From: Candidatus Sumerlaeota bacterium
Lineage (GTDB): Bacteria > Sumerlaeota > Sumerlaeia > SLMS01 > JAHLLQ01
Length of the DNA stretch: 64,000 bases
Direction: 5' to 3'
NCBI GenBank assembly: GCA_030156535.1
Contig: JASGMJ010000017.1
Location: 32,726 to 96,725, forward strand
The position numbers and the translations under genes were made by a program. The notes beneath the pieces were generated by a model. It was not told where the DNA came from and did no database searches. It saw only the letters and a program-made list of their open reading frames with translations. Below, piece by piece: positions 54,901 to 62,393 of this stretch. Every line of letters begins with the position of its first letter. Position 1 is the stretch's first letter.

Positions 54901-55248
54901 TGCCGCGATGGCGTGATCGGGCACCTCCCAGTTGAAGCGCCCCGGCTCGGGCTCGATCACCGACCACCACATGTCGAGACGGAAGCCCGTGGAGCCGGCG
55001 GCCTGGGCGACGGCCAGACTCTCCTCCATCGTTTCCCACGCCTTCGCACGCACCTGCGCATCGTCCGAGACGTAATGATGGAAAGGAATAATGCCGTTCA
55101 TGGCGAAGAAGGATGCGGTGGAGCGCCCGGCCGCACCGCTGTATTCTGCACCCGAAGCTTCATCGTGCCGGACGCCGTGCGAGGCGCAGGCGGAAACTCC
55201 CAGGAAAATCGCGGCGAGCAGCACAAGATGCGGAAAGCGTAAAGTCAT
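51997..55248 (-). CDS. Lipoprotein glycosidase fused to CBM9-like and M23-like domains
   Basis: 1,083 residues. A lipobox (LGVSAC, near 18) anchors it. The barrel (about 35-400) has EVWNEPDVDVFW (acid/base Glu) and ILLTEIGLSTG (nucleophile Glu), as in GH39-like enzymes. A closing sandwich and Ig-like domains (about 410-660) precede a CBM9/DOMON-type domain (about 690-880; MAKWSATHFYIGVDVVD, DSVEVYLGFPG). The end (about 950-1083) is an M23 peptidase fold: FFAIDISMPVGTPIYAT, YAHLDRLEFE, HLHFALHLN. The first His ligand of M23, expected four residues before the Asp, is Phe here. The combination suggests an enzyme that works on complex cell-wall polymers. A CRE-like operator precedes it. Confidence 0.85.
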   Translation of the reverse strand: MTLRFPHLVLLAAIFLGVSACASHGVRHDEASGAEYSGAAGRSTASFFAMNGIIPFHHYVSDDAQVRAKAWETMEESLAVAQAAGSTGFRLDMWWSVIEPEPGRFNWEVPDHAIAAMKAAGQEPLPILCYTSAWAEDGAAPATPEARAQFAAYCRAFAERYGEDVTYYEVWNEPDVDVFWRPEPNPRDYVLLLQEAYAAIKQADPDSVVAAMCTAWADLDFMEQVYEAGAQGHFDAVSFHQYDARAKDSVLEEHVRGVRRLMTRYGDGAKPILLTEIGLSTGPCPILPAVSEEYQARWVVKKHLIALASGIDRYYHFKLKDDHDSTNPDGYWGLYKWDGTPKLLASAYAAMTARVGDATFLGRAPRLEANPARLGDAEFQLYRTRAGELLAVGWVRDDGAPLAVRIPASSSVTMESMSGEMLRTIEPVDGRVELPLDAEPRYFRGLSAEAALLTAIQFRPAELLLAPGTTRTVAIDVVNPTDKTLKVKLADLLDPPDTLGLTLKASDETLDVPAGKTARAALDVTLAPTASMYRRAAFRRSIDGRLTMAFDVFPIEPLAFEMSAAPLGGIPGVTATAQFRNFSGAPVSGEVRWRLNGVEQPGVVSVPNLPVRESATASTPVISLEGEVSAICEVRLDSGALARGILRVAGQSLTANPPAMDGGQADWNDPSTLRLLPFRQQTVPPRNERAIDSNAFRATAMAKWSATHFYIGVDVVDSTPMVNPHTDADLWRGDSVEVYLGFPGPTEETTYPEGFYQLVLSPGDGGRNPAAWNHRPRNPSDKDAGRIAGLEIASKATENGYYIEAAIPLSEFGVAGMQAGQVIAFDLHVNNKKTPGAETYEEVLVWNGDGGEWKDPSDWGVAVILPDPELVKSPGRQQYSGVDAEFPVSPVATKDPAFKTPVAALPEDREPFAAPLPEGVVLALPFDGPHEMSSGYGYESPSWTHQTIGNKASANDFFAIDISMPVGTPIYATAAGRLIQSGRRSDSYGNYMVIDHGNGLQSIYAHLDRLEFEVDRGEPVVDVEQGQLLGYSGNSGTRWPHLHFALHLNARSSHSGANIGGLAVVPEPLGGYYGLRKGHVLER
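53424..53437 (+). repeat. AATTGGGGACGGAG repeat, copy 3
   Basis: Exact 14-mer inside the glycosidase-M23 gene, antisense to it; the gene reads VSVPNL through it. Confidence 0.85.
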
Positions 55249-55286
55249 GGCAGGCGGAGCCTCCTGAAGGACAGAGGGATGACGAT

Positions 55287-55300
55287 GCAAGCGCTTACGG
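55287..55300. promoter_or_regulatory. CRE-like operator before the glycosidase-M23 gene
   Basis: TGCAAGCGCTTACG matches TGNAANCGNTTNCA at all but the last position and is the mirror of the site at 10255. It lies 39 nt upstream of the start codon at 55248. Confidence 0.65.
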
Positions 55301-55373
55301 CACTTATGAAGACTCAGCCCGCCGGGCACAAGCAGGAATGCCGCGCGCCCTCGGGGCAGAGTACGGAAGGAAA

Positions 55374-56657
55374 CTACTTCAGGAGTTCCAGCACCCGGTC
55401 AACGACGCGCACGGCCGCGCCGCGGTTGGACGCCGAAGCCGCTGCGGCCTTTCCGCCCAGACGCGCCCGCTCGCCGGGATCGCCGCACAGCCGCGTCAGC
55501 ACCTCGGCAAGTTGCTCGCCCGCCACTTCCGGCGCCCCCTGCTTCGGACCCAGCACCCGCACGATGTCCGGCTGGCTGTGCATGTGCGGACCGCGCAGCA
55601 CGGGAATGCCATGCACGCCGGCTTCGAGCAGATTGTGCCCGCCAACGGTGGGCGACCAGCTCCCCGCGACGAGCGCGATTTCCGCAGCACCGAAACTGCG
55701 CGCCAGCACCCGCATCTGGTCGATCAGCACCACGTCGGTCTCCCCCGGCGCGGGGTTGTCGCCCGTGCTGGTGCGGTGCACGCGGGCGCCGCGTTTGGCG
55801 AAGTCGGCCGCGACGGCGTCGAACCGCTCGGGGTGGCGCGGGGCGACGACGAGCAGTGCGTTGGGATGGGCGGCGCGCGTCTCCTCGTAGGCTTTCCAGA
55901 TCAACTCTTCCTCGCCGGGATGCGTGCTCCCCGCCAGGATCACGACCGCGTCGTCCGCCGCGCCCCACAGGCGGCGAAAGCCCGCGCGCTCCTCCGGCGT
56001 CAATGGCGCGGGGAGCGCGTCGAACTTGACGTTGCCGGTCACTTCAATGCGCGCCGGATCGCGGATAATGCGTTCGAGGCGTTCGGCGTCGCGCTGCGTC
56101 TGCATGAAGAAGCGCCGCACGTGCGAGAGGGGCTCGCGGATGATCGAGCCCGCGCGTGCGTACCGGCGCGAACTGCGGTCGCTCAGCTTGCCGTTGACCA
56201 TAAAGACCGGCAGGCCATGCCGGCCGCAGTGGATCAGGTTGTTCGGCCAGATTTCCGTCTCGAAGAAGAGGTAGAGCGACGGATTGTAGGCCTGGTGAAA
56301 CCGGCGGACGATCCAGGAGAAATCGGCGGGGGCGAAGGCAAAGTGCCCGGTGCCCTCGAATGTCGAGCGCGCCTGGGCCTGGCCGGTCTCCGTCGTTGTC
56401 GTGCAGAGAAACTCCCAGCCCAGCTCGCGCCGCCCGAACTCGCGGTAGACGGCTCCGGCGGCGACGGTCTCGCCCACGGAGACGCTGTGCAGCCAGCAGC
56501 GTTGCGTCCCGGGCGCGGCGAGCGGCGGCGCGGGCAGACGCCGCCCCAGCATCCCCGGCAGGCTGTCGCGGTACTTGCCGTGGCGGAGGCGCTTGTACGC
56601 GATGGCGGGCGCCATGACGGGGAGGGCGGCGAGATAGGCGGCGTCGTAGAGATTCAT
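55374..56657 (-). CDS. waaA: 3-deoxy-D-manno-octulosonic acid (Kdo) transferase
   Basis: 427 residues from the ATG at 56657. Transfers Kdo from CMP-Kdo to lipid A precursor at the cytoplasmic face of the inner membrane, showing that the cell makes LPS. An N-terminal membrane helix is followed by WLHSVSVGETVAAG, FETEIWPNNLIHC, NGKLSDRSSRRY and the GT-B C-terminal motif HNLLEAGVHGIPVLRGPHMH. It lies downstream of recR with a 44-nt gap. Confidence 0.95.
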   Translation of the reverse strand: MNLYDAAYLAALPVMAPAIAYKRLRHGKYRDSLPGMLGRRLPAPPLAAPGTQRCWLHSVSVGETVAAGAVYREFGRRELGWEFLCTTTTETGQAQARSTFEGTGHFAFAPADFSWIVRRFHQAYNPSLYLFFETEIWPNNLIHCGRHGLPVFMVNGKLSDRSSRRYARAGSIIREPLSHVRRFFMQTQRDAERLERIIRDPARIEVTGNVKFDALPAPLTPEERAGFRRLWGAADDAVVILAGSTHPGEEELIWKAYEETRAAHPNALLVVAPRHPERFDAVAADFAKRGARVHRTSTGDNPAPGETDVVLIDQMRVLARSFGAAEIALVAGSWSPTVGGHNLLEAGVHGIPVLRGPHMHSQPDIVRVLGPKQGAPEVAGEQLAEVLTRLCGDPGERARLGGKAAAASASNRGAAVRVVDRVLELLK

Positions 56658-56701
56658 GCCGGGAGAACACCGTGCCGGGCCGGTGGGCGGCAACGGCGAA
56701 G

Positions 56702-57304
56702 TCAGTCGATCGCGCGCCGTCCTTCGAGCGCCAGGCGCAGCGTGCCCGAATCCGCGAGGTCCAGCGAGCCGCCCATCGGAACGCCGCGGCCGATCCGTGT
56801 GAAGCGGACGCCGTCGCGCGCGAGGATCTGGGAGAGGTAGTGGGCCGTTGCTTCGCCCTCCACCGACGGGCTGGTCGCCAGAATCACCTCGGCGATGCTG
56901 GCGTTCTGAAGGCGCTTCCGCAGGCCCGCGACGTTGAGGTCGTCGGGCGAGATGCCCTTGAGCGGCGAGAGCACGCCCCCGAGCACGTGGTAGCGCGCGC
57001 GGAATCCCCCGGTGCGCTCGAACGCGATCACGTCCACGGGCATTTCCACGACACACAGCACCGTTTCGTCGCGCGACGGGTCCGTGCAGATCGGACAGAC
57101 GCCCCGATCAGTGTAGTACCCGCACGTCTCGCACAACCCCACTTCGACGTGCAGGCGCGTCACGGCATCGGCCAGCGGCCGGACGTCGTCAGGCTCGGAG
57201 GCGAGCAGGGCGAACGCCATACGCTCGGCGCTGCGGCGGCCGACGCCGGGCAGCTTGCCGAGTTCGGCAATGAGTTGCTGGAGTGCCGCGGGAAGCTCGG
57301 GCAT
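56702..57304 (-). CDS. recR: Recombination mediator protein RecR
   Basis: 200 residues, standard length. Loads RecA together with RecO and RecF at gaps. An N-terminal helix-hairpin-helix (LPGVGRRSAERMAFALL), a four-Cys zinc finger (CETCGYY...CPIC) and a Toprim domain (VVEMPVDVIAFERTGGF, LATSPSVEGEATAHYL) appear in order. It follows ybaB by 9 nt; the dnaX gene that often heads this operon is absent here. Confidence 0.96.
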   Translation of the reverse strand: MPELPAALQQLIAELGKLPGVGRRSAERMAFALLASEPDDVRPLADAVTRLHVEVGLCETCGYYTDRGVCPICTDPSRDETVLCVVEMPVDVIAFERTGGFRARYHVLGGVLSPLKGISPDDLNVAGLRKRLQNASIAEVILATSPSVEGEATAHYLSQILARDGVRFTRIGRGVPMGGSLDLADSGTLRLALEGRRAID

Positions 57305-57313
57305 GAGGACGGC

Positions 57314-57625
57314 TTAGAGGAGCCCCGGGAACTTGAGGCCACCGGTGATCGAGGACATCTTGTCTTCCTGGAGCTTCTTGGCGGCGTCGAGCGCCTGATT
57401 GACGGCGGCGATGACGAGGTCCTGGAGCATCTCGGGATCATCGGGATCGATCGCTTCCGGGCCGATGGTGATCTCCTTGATCTCGCGATTGCCCGAGGCC
57501 ACCACCTTCACGACGCCGCCTCCGGCCGAGCCCTCGACGCTCAGCGTCCCGAGTTCCTCGCTCATCTTGTCCATGCGGGTGTGCAGGTCGCTCTGCAACT
57601 TGCGGATCATGCCGGGATCGATCAT
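57314..57625 (-). CDS. ybaB: YbaB/EbfC nucleoid-associated protein
   Basis: 103 residues from the ATG at 57625. The protein forms a small dimeric tweezer that binds DNA. The pattern MIDPGMIRKLQSDLHTRMDK, then VEGSAGGGVVKVVASGNREI and a long helix ending in KFPGLL matches the family closely. It is the head of the ybaB-recR-waaA transcript. Confidence 0.92.
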   Translation of the reverse strand: MIDPGMIRKLQSDLHTRMDKMSEELGTLSVEGSAGGGVVKVVASGNREIKEITIGPEAIDPDDPEMLQDLVIAAVNQALDAAKKLQEDKMSSITGGLKFPGLL

Positions 57626-57727
57626 TCTTTCGCCCTTTCGCGTGTGCCCCAAAATCAGCTTTGTCTAGCGGCCCCGAGTAAGGCGGCGCCCCGCCCACGA
57701 GTCAAGCCCGAGAGGGAGGGGAGATGC

Positions 57728-57741
57728 GTGGTTCGTGGCCC
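57728..57741. repeat. Heptad repeat, short copy
   Basis: GTGGTTC followed by GTGGCCC, the complement form of the GAACCAC units, just after the stop of the next minus-strand gene. Confidence 0.4.
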
Positions 57742-57745
57742 CTCA

Positions 57746-59086
57746 TCAATTCATCGCCGCGGGGGGCATCTCTTCCATCACCATTTCGGCTGGAGCAGGG
57801 GTCTCCACGTCGAGGCGCAGGCGCGGAAAGCGCACTTCCCGCGCCTCGAAGCGGCGGTGCCATTCGCAGGCGCGCGTGAGCATCAGCAGCCGCGCGAGCG
57901 CCGCGCGCAACGGATCGGCCGTCCGCACCGTCAGCAGGTTCTTCAGCACGTGGCGGGCCGCCTCCTGCGGGGCGATGTCCTCGGGTTCGAGGGCAAGCAG
58001 GTCGAGCTGCTGGCCCGGCCGCTCGCCGCGTTCCAGCGCCGTCAGCTGGTCCAGTGCCGCGCCGCGCACCTTCTCGGTCAGCACGTCGATCGTGCGCAGC
58101 AGCACCACCGTCCCCGCGCGGTCGAGGTCCAGCGTCACGGGCTCCTGCAGCCAGTCGCGCTCCTCGTCCTCCTCGGTGCGCAGTTCCTCGGGCAATTCCC
58201 CCGTCACCGAGGAGCGCCACGAGCGGTGGCGCAGCTCGTCGTCCGCAAAGGCTTCGGCAAAGACTTCGGCCGTGAACTTGCCGCTGCTGAGCATCGCGTA
58301 GCTCGCAAGGCAGTCGTCGAGAATGCCGTCCTTGCCTGCCTGCTGAACGACGTCGAGCATCAGCTTGAGGGAACTTTCCTGAAGTAGAAACCATTGGCCG
58401 TGCAGGGGGCGGAAGCGGTCCTCGAGAAAGCGGCGGGCCGAGGTGCCGCGCGCCGTTGCGGCAAAGTCCTCGAAGCACTGCTCGTAGCGCGGCCCGGAAC
58501 CGTTGCGCTCGGCGACGCGCGCCAGGTGCAGCCACTCGAACAGGCGCGCCATCATCCCCGTGGAGAGGTCCATGCGCCCGCCGATGCGCGTGGACCACAA
58601 TTGCGTCCAGTCGGCCAGTTCGCGGGCGCGCTGGCGCAGTTGCTTGCGCGGAAAGGCGGAGAGCGAGCCGCGCGCGAGGGCCTGCAAGTCCAGCAGCGGG
58701 AGCAGGCGCTCGTTGATCTCCGCCCGCGAAACGGCGTCGATCAGCACGTCCTCCAGCTCCAGATCGAGCAGTTGCGCCTCGTTCTCGCCGATCAGCAGCA
58801 GGTAGTGCCCCGAGATGTTCTGGTCGCGCAGGGCGCGCAGAACGGCGCGGTGGCCGGGCTCGAAATCCTCGTAGCGCTTGTACGCTTCCCCGAGCGCGGG
58901 CAGCCTGCCCGCAATCGCCAGTACGATCAGTGATTGCGAATCCGGGAGCGACAACGCCAGCCAGCGGGCAGAGGCGAGATCGTCGCGCCGCCGGCCCCCC
59001 AGCGGCTGGGGCCGAGACGACGGATTCAACCCCCAACCGAGATGGCTGAGCAGTGAGAGAAAATGCTGGAGCCGGTCTTCCGGCAT
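57746..59086 (-). CDS. Hypothetical soluble protein
   Basis: 446 residues from the ATG at 59086, with AGGAAGG upstream. The protein is mostly helical with high Leu, Ala, Arg and Glu content, no signal peptide and no membrane segment. Blocks likely to be conserved are WTQLWSTRIGGRMDLSTGMM, RFLEDRFRPLHGQWFLLQ and DWLQEPVTLDLDRAGTVVLL. No catalytic or binding motif was recognised. It precedes ybaB by 121 nt in the same direction but has its own heptad-flanked end. Confidence 0.75.
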   Translation of the reverse strand: MPEDRLQHFLSLLSHLGWGLNPSSRPQPLGGRRRDDLASARWLALSLPDSQSLIVLAIAGRLPALGEAYKRYEDFEPGHRAVLRALRDQNISGHYLLLIGENEAQLLDLELEDVLIDAVSRAEINERLLPLLDLQALARGSLSAFPRKQLRQRARELADWTQLWSTRIGGRMDLSTGMMARLFEWLHLARVAERNGSGPRYEQCFEDFAATARGTSARRFLEDRFRPLHGQWFLLQESSLKLMLDVVQQAGKDGILDDCLASYAMLSSGKFTAEVFAEAFADDELRHRSWRSSVTGELPEELRTEEDEERDWLQEPVTLDLDRAGTVVLLRTIDVLTEKVRGAALDQLTALERGERPGQQLDLLALEPEDIAPQEAARHVLKNLLTVRTADPLRAALARLLMLTRACEWHRRFEAREVRFPRLRLDVETPAPAEMVMEEMPPAAMN

Positions 59087-59323
59087 CGGAACGCCTTCCT
59101 GGTCGGATACGTTTCGTCTTTCAGCAGCACAACGCCCGAAGCTAGGGGCCAACCCTTCGGGGATTCCACTGGAAAATGCCGAAGATTCGTTCTTCACGGT
59201 CTGTGGTGCGTGGTTGGAGGGGTGCCCGTGCCATCGCTCCCACCGGGGCTTGCTTCTCCGCCTATGTCGTGGAACCTTTGGGCACCTCGCATTTTCCAAG
59301 GAAAAAAGCCGAGGGAGGACACC

Positions 59324-59776
59324 ATGATCAAAGCCGTACTTTGGACAGCCTTCGTTCTCACCCTCGTGTTGCTCTGGTGCCGCGAGGTGCTGGCCTATGG
59401 TGCCGCCCGCCGGCTCAAGGCCGACTCCACCGCGGACCAGCGCAAGCTGCGCCGCCGGTCCCTTGGGCTGTTTGTCCTCTTTCTCCTCGGCCTGTTCTAC
59501 GAACTTGCCTCCATTATCCCCTTCGCGCATCCGCTGCATGAGCTCGTCTACTACGGCGTCTTCGTGATCGTGCTGGTCTGGCTGCTGATTATCGCCGCAC
59601 GCGATCTGAACGACATCGCCCAGACCTACGTGCAGGAGCGCCGTGACGCCGCGTTGCAGGCGCTCGTCGATCTCGAAGGCCAGATCGGCACTTCCGGCGA
59701 TTCCGACGACATGCCGATTCCGCCCATCAAGTTCCCGGCGTCCACGCAGCAAAACACGGCGGGCGACAACGCCTGA
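59324..59776 (+). CDS. Small two-pass inner membrane protein
   Basis: 150 residues with a perfect GGGAGGACACC leader. Two hydrophobic helices (3-25 and about 50-90, the second possibly a re-entrant pair) are followed by a cytoplasmic helix (NDIAQTYVQERRDAALQALV) and a short disordered tail. Family and function are unknown. The 237-nt divergent gap before it contains a long-range inverted repeat (GGAAAATGC and GCATTTTCC, about 110 nt apart). Confidence 0.75.
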   Translation: MIKAVLWTAFVLTLVLLWCREVLAYGAARRLKADSTADQRKLRRRSLGLFVLFLLGLFYELASIIPFAHPLHELVYYGVFVIVLVWLLIIAARDLNDIAQTYVQERRDAALQALVDLEGQIGTSGDSDDMPIPPIKFPASTQQNTAGDNA

Positions 59777-59795
59777 GCGCCCTGCGCGGGCCGCG

Positions 59796-62198
59796 CTATT
59801 CCGGCATCGCGCTCAGCCGCTCGCCCAACGGCTTCAGCGTCACCGACCAGTCGAACCGCTCCTCCGCCAGAGTCCGCGCGGCCGCCGCTGCCTCGCGCCT
59901 CCACGACGCATCCGCCGCGTACTCCGCGATGGCGCCCGCGATTTTCTCGCGCGGCACCACAAGCACTTCGCGCGCACCGTTGCCCGCGAACCCGCGCGCG
60001 CCCACTTCCGAACTGATGACCGGCAGCCCGGCGCTCAGATACTCGGGCACTTTCAGACTCGACCCCGAGCCCGCGAACACCGTGTTCAGCGCCACGTCCG
60101 CGCACTGAAGCAGGAACTCCTTCACCGGCATGGAAACCTCGCCGAGCATCACCACGTTGGCCGGAACGCGCCGGCCGTGAAACCAGCCGCACACGCTCCC
60201 CGCCACGACAAACGTGCAGCCGGGGTTCAGCGGCGCCACGTTGCGGATCAGAAATTCAACGCCGTCGCGGTTTGGCGGATGGCCGCTTCCGATGAAAAGC
60301 AACGTGGGTTCGGAGCCCATGCCGATGGCCGCACGTAATTGGGGACGGAGTTGTGGGGCGGTGTGCGGACGCTCGGCGCAATCCACGCCATTGGCGGCGA
60401 GCAGAAGCCGCGTGCCGTCCGCACCCAGCTTCTCGCGAAACGCCCGCGCGTCCTCCTCCGACACGCAGGACGTGAACGCCGCCGTCCGCAGGGCCCAGCG
60501 TTCCGCGCGCTCCGTCGCCCGAACGAGAAACCCGCCACCCCTCACCGCGCCGAACAACGCGCGCTTCAGAATCGTTTCCACGTTGTGCGACTCGTAGACG
60601 ACGGGCACGCCGCCGCGCAGCACCCGCGCGGCGTTCGCCATGTAAATGTGATCGAGCAGCAGGGCGCGCGCCTGGCCGCGCTCGCGCACGACAACGCGCT
60701 TGAACGCCGGCGTCGTCCGCCAAAACAGCAGCGCCGAGACGTCGTCCGCCGCCACGCCCATCCACTGGGCCAGCACCTTGTCCAGCGCGTTGTGCAACCG
60801 CGAGCGCGGCACGTTCAACTCTTCGAGCCCGCCACCGTGCCAGACGTGGCGGCCGCGCGCGTGCTTGCACAGCGTCACGATTGTCACCGGACCCGCATGC
60901 CGCGCCACGTGCCGCGCCACGGCGTCGAGGCGGCACTGCCCGCCCGACATCACGGGCGTCACGGGGTAGTCGTTCAGCATCAGGAAGCGCTGGGTTGTCT
61001 TGTGCTCGAGAAGCTCGCGCGTCTTTGCTCCGATGGCTGCCCAGTCGAAATGTTCCACCGCGTGCGCGCGCCCGGCATTCGCGAGACTGGCGCGCAGCGC
61101 GTCGTCCTCCGCCAGCCGCTGCACGGCCGGTGCGAAAGATTCCCGGTCCGCAAGGAGTGCGTGGCGGTCCGCATCGAGTGCCAGGCCGCGCGCTCCTGTC
61201 GGCGTCGTCACGATGGGCAGACCCGCCGCGAGGAACTCCAGCATCTTGAGGTTTGTCCCGCTCCCCGAGAACATCGGGTTCACGGCGCCGTCGCATGCTG
61301 CCAGCAGCGCGTCCTTCGTGGGGTCGTCCACGACGCCAAGCAGGCGCACGTTCCCGGGAACACCGCTCTTCGGCGCCGCCTCGCACACTTTCCCCGCCAC
61401 GAGGAACTCCGCCCCGGGCACGGCGGGAGCGAGCGTCCCGAGAAGGAAGTCGAGTGCCTCGATGTTGGGCGGATGGTAGCTGCCGAGAAAGAGGAACGCG
61501 CGCGCGCCGTCCGCGAGATCGAGCGCCGCGCGTGCCGCGTGCCGTTCCTCCGGCCGCGCCGGACGCACGCGCTGCGTCTCGACACCGTTGGGCACTACGG
61601 CGATGCGGCAGTCCTCCACACCGTGCAGGGTGGCGAGTTCCTCCGCGTCCTCGCGGCTGCACGCCAGAATCAGGTCGGCCCGGCGGCAGAGATCGCGCTC
61701 GATGCGCCTGATTCGGCGCGCGCCCCACCATCCCCACGCGCCTCCGCCGAGAGCCTCGCGCGCCAGACGCGCTTCGACGTTGTACGCATCATAGACGAGA
61801 AGTTGCCCCGCCTTCGGCCTCGGGATGGCGGGCCACATGAACGGGCTCGACAGCATGACGATGCGCGCGCCCGCCGCCGCCTCCCGCGCGGCCTCGACGT
61901 ACTCCCGGTGCCCCCGGCACGCCAGCGTCGCCACCAGCGCCGAGCACTCGCGGAAGTGCGCCACCCGGTCGAAGAAGTGATGCCACTTGTTGTAGGCGCG
62001 CGTTTTGGGGAGACGGAGTTCCGTGCAATGCGGCGTGTGCTGCACGGATTCGCGGGCCGCCTCGCCGAACGTCGGATTCACCATCCGCACGTCGAAGGAT
62101 TCGGAGAGCTGCGCCGCCAGGTTCCACGCCCGCAGCTCGCCGCCAGACCGGGGCGGCACAAACGCGGGATGGAAATTGAAGATGGCAACGCGCTTCAT
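59796..62198 (-). CDS. Tandem family-4 glycosyltransferase (two GT-B enzymes in one chain)
   Basis: 800 residues, twice the usual length. Residues 1-400 and 400-800 are each a GT-B fold of the GT4/wcaI style. Both halves keep the same landmarks: a Gly-rich start (PRSGGELRAW and MSGGQCRLDAV), ANGV-type turns, the YHPPNIEALDF and GHPPNRDGVEF loops, and the C-terminal FSGSGTNLKMLEFLAAGLPI and FAGSGSSLKVPEYLSAGLPV that hold the nucleotide-sugar Glu. The protein may build a disaccharide on an exopolysaccharide or LPS acceptor. Close homology of the halves points to an internal duplication. Confidence 0.9.
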   Translation of the reverse strand: MKRVAIFNFHPAFVPPRSGGELRAWNLAAQLSESFDVRMVNPTFGEAARESVQHTPHCTELRLPKTRAYNKWHHFFDRVAHFRECSALVATLACRGHREYVEAAREAAAGARIVMLSSPFMWPAIPRPKAGQLLVYDAYNVEARLAREALGGGAWGWWGARRIRRIERDLCRRADLILACSREDAEELATLHGVEDCRIAVVPNGVETQRVRPARPEERHAARAALDLADGARAFLFLGSYHPPNIEALDFLLGTLAPAVPGAEFLVAGKVCEAAPKSGVPGNVRLLGVVDDPTKDALLAACDGAVNPMFSGSGTNLKMLEFLAAGLPIVTTPTGARGLALDADRHALLADRESFAPAVQRLAEDDALRASLANAGRAHAVEHFDWAAIGAKTRELLEHKTTQRFLMLNDYPVTPVMSGGQCRLDAVARHVARHAGPVTIVTLCKHARGRHVWHGGGLEELNVPRSRLHNALDKVLAQWMGVAADDVSALLFWRTTPAFKRVVVRERGQARALLLDHIYMANAARVLRGGVPVVYESHNVETILKRALFGAVRGGGFLVRATERAERWALRTAAFTSCVSEEDARAFREKLGADGTRLLLAANGVDCAERPHTAPQLRPQLRAAIGMGSEPTLLFIGSGHPPNRDGVEFLIRNVAPLNPGCTFVVAGSVCGWFHGRRVPANVVMLGEVSMPVKEFLLQCADVALNTVFAGSGSSLKVPEYLSAGLPVISSEVGARGFAGNGAREVLVVPREKIAGAIAEYAADASWRREAAAAARTLAEERFDWSVTLKPLGERLSAMPE
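60337..60351 (+). repeat. AATTGGGGACGGAG repeat, copy 4
   Basis: Exact 14-mer followed by T, inside the glycosyltransferase gene (antisense). Confidence 0.85.
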
Positions 62199-62293
62199 GG
62201 CACACCGGAGTTCCAAACTTTCCCTGACTACAGGGTGGGACGCGCACGGGCGCAACTCGGGAGAATGGCAGAAACCGCTCCGCCCCACTCCTC

Positions 62294-62314
62294 GAACCCC
62301 GAATAACGAACCAC
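62294..62314. repeat. Heptad-period repeat
   Basis: GAACCCC, GAATAAC and GAACCAC in exact 7-bp register, in the gap upstream of the dipeptidase gene. Confidence 0.65.
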
Positions 62315-62393
62315 GCGTTCATCGGAATCCCTTGTCCGTGCCCACCGGCCTTCCTAGGCTTTCCCCGCAATGCCCACATGCAAGGAGCACGCC

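Noticed and set aside
52012..55242. A 1,076-codon open frame on the plus strand
   Set aside because: Antisense shadow of the glycosidase-M23 gene, without recognisable domains.
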